The notes beneath the pieces were generated by a model. That model had not been told where the DNA came from, did no database searches, and saw only the letters and a list, made by a program, of their open reading frames with translations. Made by a program: the position numbers and the translations under genes. A stretch of DNA of 5,169 bases from Acetobacteraceae bacterium. GTDB lineage: Bacteria > Pseudomonadota > Alphaproteobacteria > Acetobacterales > Acetobacteraceae. Position 1 is the first letter of the stretch, and each line of letters opens with the position of its first letter. Where the stretch lies: contig DAICYU010000336.1 of assembly GCA_027311485.1 (NCBI GenBank), positions 1-5,169 of the forward strand, written 5' to 3'. Shown one piece after another: positions 1 through 5,169 of the stretch.

Positions 1-1868
1 GGTGGGACAAGTTCCGCGCCGGCAGCTTTGCCTACACCTCGACGGCGTTTCCAATGCTGACCGGCACGCTGGTGACGGCGGCCGGATACCTGCCGGTCGG
101 GCTGGCGCAGTCCTCCACCGGCGAATACACGCGCGACATCTTCCGGGTCGTCGGGATGTCGCTGATCCTGTCCTGGATCGTGGCGGTGCTGTTCGTGCCT
201 TACCTCGGGTCGCTGCTGCTGCCGGTCGGCACCAGCCACGCCGCCCACCACGACCCCGAGCACGCGGTCTATGATACCCGCTTCTACCGCGGCATGCGGC
301 GTGCCGTGGCCTGGGTGATCGGCGCCCGCTGGTGGGTGATCGCCGCGACCGTGCTGATGTTCCTGATATCGGTCGCCGGTTTCACCATGATCCCCCGGCA
401 GTTCTTCCCGTCATCCGACCGGTTGGAGGTCATGATCGATCTGCGCCTTCCCGAAGGCGGGTCCTTCGCAGCCAGCGCCCGGGCAGTGAAGCGGGTGGAG
501 GCGATCCTGCAACAGCAGAAGGGGATCAGGTCCTGGGTTGCCTACACCGGCGCCGGCACGCCGCGCTTCTTCCTGGCGTTTTCCCCGGTGCTGCAGACGC
601 CGAACTTCGCGCAGTTCGTGATCAACACGGACAACGTACCGGCGCGGGAGGCACTGCTGGCGCGCCTGACCGCCGGCATCGACCAGGGCGAATTTCCCGA
701 CATCCGTATGCGGGCCTCCCGCCTGGAGCTGGGGCCGCCCGTCGGCTACCCGGTGCAGTTCCGCATCACCGGCCCTGATCCGGCGGAGCTGCGCCGCATC
801 GCCGTGGGGGTAGGGGAGGCGTTGCGCGCCGACCCGCACATCCGCAATGTCAGTGACAACTGGGGCAACCTGGGCAAGTCGGTTGCCATCACCATCGACC
901 AGGACAAGGCCCGCCTGCTGGGCCTGTCCAGCCAGGATGTCGCCACGACGCTGCAGACGGTGCTGCAGGGCGCGATGATCAGCCAGTATCGTGAGAATCT
1001 GGACCTGATCCCGATCGTGCTGCGCGCCACCGCGGCCGAACGCCGCGACCTTGCCGACCTCGGGCAGGTGTCCATCCGCGGCGCGAACGGGCAGACTGTC
1101 CCGCTGTCGCAGATCGCGACGGTGCAACCGGCGATGGAGGAAGCGTTCATTGAGCGTCGGAACCGTCTGCCGGCGCTGACGGTGCGCGGCGACATCGGCG
1201 ACGGCGCACAAGCGCCGGACGTGACCGCCGAGATACTGCCGCATCTCGACGCACTAAAGGCCGCGCTGCCGCCCGGCTATGCCATCGAAACCGCTGGCGC
1301 GGTGGAGGAAGCCGGCAAGGGTCAGGCCTCGGTGAACGCGGTGATGCCGCTGATGGTGCTGGTAATGCTGACATTGCTGATTATCCAGATGCAAAGCTTC
1401 AGCCGGATGGCGATGGTGCTGCTGACCGCTCCGCTGGGGCTGATCGGCGTGACCGCCGCATTGCTTGCCACCGGCGCGCCGTTCGGGTTCGTCGCCATGC
1501 TCGGGTTCATCGCGTTGGCTGGCATCATCATGCGCAACTCGGTGATCCTGGTGGACCAGATTGAGCGTGACCTGCGGGAAGGCACCGAACCGGCCGCCGC
1601 GATCGCCAATGCCGTGGTGCGCCGAACCCGACCGATCCTGCTGACCGCAGCCGCCGCGATCCTGGCGCTGGTGCCTCTGGCGTTCTCGGTCTTCTGGGGG
1701 CCGATGGCGATTGCCATCATGGGCGGCCTGGTCAGTGCGACGGCGCTGACACTGTTCTTCGTTCCGGCGCTTTATGCGGCGTGGACCCGGGTGCCCCGGG
1801 CGGCGCAGCGGCCCCGTGCGGCGGGTATCGAAGCGGCCGTGAACAAGAATGCGATCGCCCAAGGCTGA
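1..1868 (+). CDS. RND efflux transporter permease subunit (AcrB/HAE1-like), C-terminal part
   Basis: Inner-membrane proton-driven RND permease that would work with a periplasmic adaptor and an outer-membrane channel. The gene is cut by the window start: the frame is open from base 3 and 621 residues are visible, against about 1,020-1,050 for the family, so roughly 400 N-terminal residues, including the TM4 proton-relay aspartates, are missing. The ATG at 54 is internal (PMLTGTLVTAAGYLPVG is continuous with upstream coding). Visible residues: membrane segments near 49-75 and 109-130; a large periplasmic porter/docking loop about 131-443; then TM8 (446-466), TM9 (469-491), TM10 (494-520), TM11 (545-563) and TM12 (568-593). 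TM10 contains MRNSVILVDQ, where AcrB has AKNAILIVEF, so Arg511 replaces the AcrB Lys940. The TM6-TM7 loop has a His-rich patch (HAAHHDPEH, 78-86). Family assignment is firm; substrate cannot be read from sequence. No adaptor or channel gene follows, so partners probably lie upstream. Confidence 0.95.
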   Translation, partial: WDKFRAGSFAYTSTAFPMLTGTLVTAAGYLPVGLAQSSTGEYTRDIFRVVGMSLILSWIVAVLFVPYLGSLLLPVGTSHAAHHDPEHAVYDTRFYRGMRRAVAWVIGARWWVIAATVLMFLISVAGFTMIPRQFFPSSDRLEVMIDLRLPEGGSFAASARAVKRVEAILQQQKGIRSWVAYTGAGTPRFFLAFSPVLQTPNFAQFVINTDNVPAREALLARLTAGIDQGEFPDIRMRASRLELGPPVGYPVQFRITGPDPAELRRIAVGVGEALRADPHIRNVSDNWGNLGKSVAITIDQDKARLLGLSSQDVATTLQTVLQGAMISQYRENLDLIPIVLRATAAERRDLADLGQVSIRGANGQTVPLSQIATVQPAMEEAFIERRNRLPALTVRGDIGDGAQAPDVTAEILPHLDALKAALPPGYAIETAGAVEEAGKGQASVNAVMPLMVLVMLTLLIIQMQSFSRMAMVLLTAPLGLIGVTAALLATGAPFGFVAMLGFIALAGIIMRNSVILVDQIERDLREGTEPAAAIANAVVRRTRPILLTAAAAILALVPLAFSVFWGPMAIAIMGGLVSATALTLFFVPALYAAWTRVPRAAQRPRAAGIEAAVNKNAIAQG

Positions 1869-2105
1869 ACCGCGGGCGGCGTAGCGTGTCGTCCCGGTCA
1901 TGAGGTCAGTGCATCATCGGCGGCGCCTCGGCCCGGGTGGCATCCAGTGCCCGGGTGCCCTTCGCCAGGCTGAGTGCCGGGCGTACATGCCGTAAGTTGG
2001 AACGAAACTGTTTTGTAACCATGCTTTGTCCCGTTAGAACCAGCACCCAATTCTGGAAGACGAAACCGCCACAGGATCGGAAAACCGGCGAACAGCAGGC
2101 GATTG
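1869..2105. other. Noncoding spacer after the RND gene
   Basis: I see no credible gene here. The first ~115 bases keep the GC-rich composition and contain two CCCGGG palindromes (1932-1937 and 1950-1955) that could form a 6-bp stem with a 12-base loop; there is no following T-run, so it is not a convincing intrinsic terminator. From about 1985 the sequence turns noticeably AT-richer than the flanking genes, as expected of an upstream promoter region. Short ORFs on both strands lack a ribosome binding site and family-like sequence. Confidence 0.6.
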
Positions 2106-2145
2106 TACCATCAGCAAATTGACATCCATGGGCGCGCTGATGGTA
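2106..2145. repeat. Perfect 10-bp inverted repeat, operator-like
   Basis: TACCATCAGC (2106-2115) and its exact reverse complement GCTGATGGTA (2136-2145) are separated by 20 bases; two further G-T pairs could extend the stem outward. The left arm lies just upstream of the TTGACA -35 and the right arm overlaps the predicted -10, the geometry of a repressor operator. The centre-to-centre arm spacing of 30 bp is about three helical turns, putting both half-sites on one DNA face. Because it lies at or before the likely transcription start, a DNA operator is more plausible than an RNA hairpin. The binding protein is unknown. Confidence 0.6.
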
Positions 2146-2146
2146 T
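2119..2146 (+). promoter_or_regulatory. Predicted sigma-70-type promoter of the RTX metalloprotease-like gene
   Basis: A perfect TTGACA (2119-2124) is followed after 16 bp by TGGTAT (2141-2146), which matches TATAAT at the first and the last two positions. A TATGTA at 2144-2149 is an alternative at 19-bp spacing. Transcription would start near 2153, giving a ~36-base leader to the ATG at 2189. The AT-rich local context supports a promoter. The -35 is strong and the -10 weak, which fits a regulated promoter. Confidence 0.55.
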
Positions 2147-2175
2147 GTATGAAATCGTATCGACGTGATTGCGCT

Positions 2176-2180
2176 GAAGG
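2176..2180 (+). promoter_or_regulatory. Ribosome binding site that decides the start of the RTX gene
   Basis: GAAGG lies 8 bases before the ATG at 2189. The longer reading from GTG at 2165 (8 extra residues) has no purine-rich stretch at the right distance, so the ATG is preferred. Confidence 0.6.
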
Positions 2181-2188
2181 CCAAATCC

Positions 2189-4042
2189 ATGAAAACCGGC
2201 GTCAAACATAACGGATCAGTCAACGATCAGACTGATGCGAACACCTATGCCGACCCGCTGAATTCTTCCGACACAACGCCAAATTGGGCGGCCCCGCCGG
2301 TCCGTTTCCTCCCCTGGGGCAGCGCTGGCCAGACCGCGCTGTATGCACCGGATGGCGGCAGCGCCGCGCGGCCAAGCAAAGGCGGAACCGGAACAAGCAC
2401 CACCACGACCCCTGGCGCCACGACCGTCACTGCCTCCACCTCCCCGTTCGTCATCAACATCACCTGGGACAGCAGCGTCGCCAGCGCGCCAAGCGCCTTC
2501 AAGACTGCGGTGATCTCGGCGGCGCAGTATCTGGAAAGCCAGTTCATTGACCCGATCACCATCAACATTTCCGTCGGCTACGGCGAGGTCAACGGCGCCG
2601 CGCTCGGCAGCAACGCCCTGGGTTCCAGCCAAAGCTACCTGAACAGCTTCAGCTACAGCACGCTGCGCACCGCGCTCAGCAACGACGCGACATCGGCGGC
2701 CGACGCCTCCGCAGTGGCGTCCCTGCCGACCGCGAGTCCCGTCGCCGGCACATTCTGGACGACGACAGCCCAGGCGAAGGCGCTGGGCCTGACGTCGGCG
2801 ACGAGCACGGCAACGGACGGCTTCATCGGGTTTTCCAGCAGTCTGCCGTTCACCTACAGCACCAGCAGCGGCATTGCCGCCGGCACCTATGATTTCAACG
2901 GCGTCGCGCTGCATGAAATGACCGAGGTCATGGGCCGCCTTCTGTTGACCGGAAGCACGATCGGCAGCACGGCCAACAGCTACGACGTGCTGGACCTGTT
3001 CCATTACAGCGCCGCCGGCGTGCGGGACTTTTCCGCTTCCACCGCGGGCTATTTTTCCGCCAACGGCGGCACGACCAACGGTGGCACGTTCAACACGACC
3101 ACGGGCGGCGATCCCGGCGACTGGGCATCCTCGATGGGTTACAACGCCCTCGATGCCTTCAGCAGTTCCGGTGTCGTCAACCCGATGACGGCAGGCGATC
3201 TGCAGGCAATGGATGTGATCGGCTGGAACCAGGCCGGCGTGTCGACGCCGACCGGCGTTTCGATCGCGGCGGTCACCAGCGGCCTGTCCACCGGTCAGAC
3301 TTCCACCGGCCTCGCCGGCAACCTGGCGCTGGCGAAGATAATCCAGGTCGGCGGCTCCAGCGCCGACACCTACAGCTATGCGTTGAGCGGCGCCAACACA
3401 GCCGCCTTCACGCTGAACACCGCCAGCAATGTTGCGACGCTCGCGGTCGGGTCGGCTGGTCTGGCCGGCGCGGCCGGCGGGCAACTCTACGCTCTGGATG
3501 TAACCGCGACGGACACAACCGCGGGCACCAGCAGCCCGGCCAAGCCGCTGCATGTGATCGTGGCTTCATCCGGCGCCGACACGGTCAATGTCGCCACCCT
3601 GACCGGGTCGCTTGGTCTGTCCACCCCGTCCTTCGTCTATGGCCTGGCCGGGTCGGATACCCTGAACGGGACCAGCATGGCCGGAAACCTGTGGCTGGAT
3701 GGTGGCGTCGGCGCCGACAAGCTGACAGGCGGCACTGGCGTGAACGACTATCTGTATACTTCGACGTCGGATTCCACATCCGCATCGATGGATATCATTA
3801 CCAACTTCCACACCGCCACCGACCGGATCGACCTGACCGGCCTTGGCCACACGCTGAAATACGCCGGGAAACTCGGCAAAACCAAGCTCGCGGCTGGATC
3901 CGTCGGCTGGCAGACGAGCGGCGGCAACACGTATCTGTACGTGAACACCTCCACCGGGGCGGAAAACCTTAGCGCCACCAACATGAAGATCGAACTGGCA
4001 GGCTCGCTCAGCCTGACCAGCGGCAACATCCTGCATCTCTGA
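2189..4042 (+). CDS. Secreted metalloprotease-like protein with HExxE motif and RTX-type C-terminus
   Basis: 617 residues from the ATG backed by GAAGG. There is no N-terminal signal peptide and no cysteine, as usual for type I secretion substrates. After a Thr/Ser/Gly-rich lead (about 1-86), residues 87-347 form a putative zinc metalloprotease-like domain: beta strand FVINITWDSS (87-96), HEMTEVMGR (242-250), DVLDLFHYSAAGVRDFS soon after, DPGDWA (308-313) and DLQAMDVIGWN (337-347). This pattern resembles the family NCBI calls NF038122 metalloprotease; that match is from memory. The core is HExxE, so His242, Glu243 and Glu246 are the visible candidate ligands/catalyst and no HExxH exists. Residues ~350-458 look cadherin-like. 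Residues ~485-523 are degenerate RTX repeats (GLAGSD, GGVGAD, GGTGVN), followed by DIITNFHTATDRIDLTGLG (535-553), as in serralysin-type C-termini, and a hydrophobic tail (NILHL). Likely exported by an ABC type I system not encoded here. Protease activity is inferred; a structural or adhesive role is possible. Confidence 0.85.
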   Translation: MKTGVKHNGSVNDQTDANTYADPLNSSDTTPNWAAPPVRFLPWGSAGQTALYAPDGGSAARPSKGGTGTSTTTTPGATTVTASTSPFVINITWDSSVASAPSAFKTAVISAAQYLESQFIDPITINISVGYGEVNGAALGSNALGSSQSYLNSFSYSTLRTALSNDATSAADASAVASLPTASPVAGTFWTTTAQAKALGLTSATSTATDGFIGFSSSLPFTYSTSSGIAAGTYDFNGVALHEMTEVMGRLLLTGSTIGSTANSYDVLDLFHYSAAGVRDFSASTAGYFSANGGTTNGGTFNTTTGGDPGDWASSMGYNALDAFSSSGVVNPMTAGDLQAMDVIGWNQAGVSTPTGVSIAAVTSGLSTGQTSTGLAGNLALAKIIQVGGSSADTYSYALSGANTAAFTLNTASNVATLAVGSAGLAGAAGGQLYALDVTATDTTAGTSSPAKPLHVIVASSGADTVNVATLTGSLGLSTPSFVYGLAGSDTLNGTSMAGNLWLDGGVGADKLTGGTGVNDYLYTSTSDSTSASMDIITNFHTATDRIDLTGLGHTLKYAGKLGKTKLAAGSVGWQTSGGNTYLYVNTSTGAENLSATNMKIELAGSLSLTSGNILHL

Positions 4043-4052
4043 TTGCCCCATC

Positions 4053-4090
4053 CGGCAGGCTTCCGGCGCCAACGCCCGGACAGCCTGCCG
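4053..4090 (+). terminator. Strong hairpin just after the RTX gene, terminator candidate
   Basis: CGGCAGGCT (4053-4061) pairs perfectly with AGCCTGCCG (4082-4090). Inside it TCCGG (4062-4066) pairs with CCGGA (4076-4080), with one bulged C at 4081; the stem can extend by CG/CG to a CCAA loop if another C bulges. It begins 10 bases after the stop codon. No T-run follows (the next bases are AAAGG), so it is not a classical intrinsic terminator; it may protect the 3' end or assist Rho-dependent ending. Confidence 0.45.
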
Positions 4091-4117
4091 AAAGGTCACG
4101 TCCGAAAGGTGGTCACG
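4088..4117. repeat. Short tandem duplication CCGAAAGGT...TCACG
   Basis: CCGAAAGGT occurs at 4088-4096 and 4102-4110, 14 bases apart, and each copy is followed by TCACG, the second after an extra GG. This sits exactly between the two hairpins and overlaps the end of the first. It could be a small slippage duplication or a pair of protein half-sites. Confidence 0.4.
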
Positions 4118-4145
4118 CCCGTTTGCCTGCGGTGCACCGGGCGTG
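4114..4145 (+). terminator. Second GC-rich hairpin after the RTX gene
   Basis: CACGCCCG (4114-4121) is the exact reverse complement of CGGGCGTG (4138-4145). The 16-base loop contains a further TGC/GCA pairing (4124-4126 with 4134-4136). No T-run follows. Together with the hairpin at 4053-4090 it makes a tandem stem-loop block that separates the RTX gene from the TPR gene. Whether it terminates transcription is inference. Confidence 0.35.
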
Positions 4146-4213
4146 TAGCATTCGTGTCGAACAAGCGGAACCGGCTGCACGACAACCGCCAGGGTAAGCG
4201 GCGGCCCAGCGGA

Positions 4214-4241
4214 TCGACATTCTGGCCCGCCAGTCCATGAT
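4214..4241 (+). promoter_or_regulatory. Weak promoter candidate for the TPR gene
   Basis: TCGACA (4214-4219, five of six to the -35 consensus) and CATGAT (4236-4241, four of six to the -10 consensus) are 16 bp apart. A start near 4248 would give a leader of about 75 bases containing the inverted repeat at 4242-4297. In GC-rich DNA such matches arise by chance, so this is tentative. Confidence 0.25.
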
Positions 4242-4297
4242 GATCGACCGCCATGACAAACGACAGGACGTGCGAGTGGCCTACCAACCGGTCGATC
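4242..4297. repeat. 9-bp inverted repeat upstream of the TPR gene
   Basis: GATCGACCG (4242-4250) and its exact reverse complement CGGTCGATC (4289-4297) are separated by 38 bases, ending 24 bases before the TPR start codon. A further GATCGAC lies at 4212-4218 over the possible -35. It may be a leader hairpin or a spaced binding site; the long loop makes a simple RNA stem less compelling. Confidence 0.35.
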
Positions 4298-4321
4298 TGA
4301 CGCTGACCCGGACCTGACGGC

Positions 4322-5169
4322 ATGGCGCGTTCACGGACCGAAGCCGACCGTACACGCCTGCAATTCGGCATGGCACTGCTCGGACAGGGCCGAATGGCCG
4401 AAGCCGAGGCGATCTTCCGTGGTCTGCTGCGGCAAAATCCCGCTGACGCCGATGCGCTGTACCATCTGGGCCTGCTGATGATCGCCACCGGCAAGGCTGA
4501 GCGTGGCGCCGGCCTGATCGGCCGGTCGATCCGGCTGAACCCGGGATTTGCACCGGCCTATTGCAACCGTGGCGCCGCCCTGGCTGCACTCAAGCGCCCG
4601 GCGGAAGCGCTCGCCTGCTACGACAAGGCCGTGGCATTGCAGCCGGGATTTGCCGACGCGCACTACAATCGTGGCATTCTCCTGGGCGAAATCGGCCGCA
4701 CCGAGGATGCGGTGCGCGCATTCGAAGCCGCCCTGTCAGCGCAGCCCGCCTTTCCGGACGCGCTGAACGGTCTGGGCAACCTGTTGAATGGCATGGGGCG
4801 GCATCAGGACGCACTGATCCGGCTGGATGCCGCGATCGGACTGGAACCGGTGCATGCGAAAGCCCATTGCAACCGCGGCAACGCCTTACTCGGGCTCGAT
4901 CAACCCGCCGAAGCGCTCGCCAGTTTCGATCGGGCGCTGTCGCTGCAACCCGATATGGCGGAAGCCTGGTGCAACCGCGGGGAGGCACTGGCGGAACTGC
5001 AACAGCCGCTCGACGCGCAGCGCAGCTTTGAACGCGCCCTGGCGCTGCGTCCGGATTTCGCCGAGGCCGAATTCGGCCTGAGTCTGGTGCTGCTGGCACA
5101 GGGCGACTACGCAGCAGGCTTTCGTCACCACGAGGCGCGCTGGAAGCGGCTCGGCTTTAAGCCGAGCCG
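4322..5169 (+). CDS. TPR-repeat protein, N-terminal part; probable TPR-glycosyltransferase
   Basis: The frame is open from ATG 4322 to the window end with no stop, so at least 282 residues and a truncated 3' end. An in-frame TGA at 4304-4306 leaves this ATG as the earliest start; it has no clear Shine-Dalgarno. The protein is almost all tetratricopeptide repeats: the repeat-closing prolines fall at 40, 74, 108, 142, 176, 210 and 244, exactly 34 residues apart, and units carry the helix-A/helix-B pattern (for example NRG..L..L....EAL..FD.AL.L.P). TPRs act as protein-binding scaffolds. An eighth helix pair ends in GDYAAGFRHHEARW (261-274), which I know from proteins where TPRs lead into a C-terminal glycosyltransferase domain; that domain would lie beyond the window, so the function is inferred. 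There is no signal peptide, so it is probably cytoplasmic. The 279-base gap and hairpins before it suggest its own transcription, though read-through from the RTX gene is possible. Confidence 0.88.
   Translation, partial: MARSRTEADRTRLQFGMALLGQGRMAEAEAIFRGLLRQNPADADALYHLGLLMIATGKAERGAGLIGRSIRLNPGFAPAYCNRGAALAALKRPAEALACYDKAVALQPGFADAHYNRGILLGEIGRTEDAVRAFEAALSAQPAFPDALNGLGNLLNGMGRHQDALIRLDAAIGLEPVHAKAHCNRGNALLGLDQPAEALASFDRALSLQPDMAEAWCNRGEALAELQQPLDAQRSFERALALRPDFAEAEFGLSLVLLAQGDYAAGFRHHEARWKRLGFKPS
4340..5053 (+). repeat. Seven tandem 102-bp units encoding TPRs
   Basis: Seven consecutive units of exactly 34 codons, with no insertion or deletion between them. Units 3, 6 and 7 share a CNRG signature (residues 81-84, 183-186 and 217-220). 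Units 3 and 6 also share PAEALA (93-98 and 195-200) encoded by nearly the same bases 306 bp apart, suggesting a past three-unit duplication. The other units have diverged. Confidence 0.75.

Noticed and set aside
411..1244. Minus-strand open frame (277 codons) opposite the RND gene
   Set aside because: Antisense shadow; the plus strand encodes clear RND periplasmic-domain sequence through the whole stretch.
1254..1901. Minus-strand open frame (215 codons) at the 3' end of the RND gene
   Set aside because: His/Arg/Gln-rich low-complexity translation opposite transmembrane segments; typical antisense artefact.
1932..1955. Two CCCGGG palindromes as an RND terminator
   Set aside because: A 6-bp stem of self-complementary hexamers with no T-run, and arms that do not extend; weak in GC-rich DNA.
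1937..2122. Plus-strand 61-codon frame in the first intergenic region
   Set aside because: No Shine-Dalgarno, GTG start, no recognisable motif, and it ends inside the promoter region.
2165..2188. Upstream GTG start for the RTX gene
   Set aside because: No purine-rich ribosome binding site before it; GAAGG at 2176-2180 fits the ATG at 2189 instead.
1906..2223. Minus-strand 105-codon frame across the first intergenic region
   Set aside because: No family resemblance, no ribosome binding site, and it covers the plus-strand promoter and the start of the RTX gene. A decayed gene remnant in its GC-rich half cannot be ruled out, but I see no support.
2216..3553. Long minus-strand open frame (445 codons) opposite the RTX gene
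   Set aside because: It is the antisense shadow of a GC-rich gene; the plus-strand reading has domain motifs and a ribosome binding site, while this one is Arg/Gly/Ala-rich with no recognisable family.
4043..4240. Plus-strand 65-codon frame after the RTX gene
   Set aside because: It starts immediately after the stop codon at a TTG without a ribosome binding site and runs through two strong hairpins; Arg/Pro-rich with no known motif.
4340..5053. Regular 102-bp periodicity considered as a CRISPR-like array
   Set aside because: The period is 34 codons in an open frame with TPR residues conserved; there are no identical short repeats with unique spacers.
4590..5099. Minus-strand 169-codon frame opposite the TPR gene
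   Set aside because: Shadow of the repeat-coding strand; Arg/Pro/Ala-rich, no motif.

Overview
This is a GC-rich (well over 60% by eye) bacterial window with strong G/C bias at third codon positions. An AcrB-type RND pump, a cysteine-free RTX-type secreted protein and a long TPR protein all on one strand fit an alphaproteobacterium, perhaps Acetobacteraceae/Rhodospirillales. That placement is inferred from gene types and composition; there is no rRNA or other marker here.

Layout, all on the + strand. (1) Positions 1-1868 hold the C-terminal ~60% of an RND efflux permease; its N-terminus lies upstream of the window. (2) Positions 1869-2188 are noncoding. The second half is clearly more AT-rich than the genes and carries a perfect -35 hexamer, a plausible -10, a perfect 10-bp inverted repeat that brackets the -35 and overlaps the -10, and a good ribosome binding site. 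(3) Positions 2189-4042 encode a 617-residue metalloprotease-like protein with an HExxE (not HExxH) motif, a cadherin-like middle region and a degenerate RTX/serralysin-type C-terminus. (4) Positions 4043-4321 are noncoding, with two strong GC-rich hairpins just after the stop, a short tandem duplication, a weak promoter candidate and a 9-bp inverted repeat. (5) From 4322 to the window end runs an open gene for a TPR protein with seven 34-residue repeats in perfect register; the following sequence resembles the hinge before a glycosyltransferase domain.

How they may fit together: the RND gene is separated from the rest by a regulated-looking promoter region and is probably an independent unit. 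The RTX protein has no N-terminal signal peptide and looks like a type I secretion substrate, but no ABC transporter, membrane-fusion or outer-membrane component is in the window. If the TPR protein does continue into a glycosyltransferase domain, it could modify a cell-surface or secreted product, possibly the neighbouring RTX protein. That link rests on adjacency only.

No tRNA, rRNA, CRISPR array, insertion sequence or phage gene was seen. The most notable items are the operator-like promoter of the secreted protein and the HExxE active-site variant.
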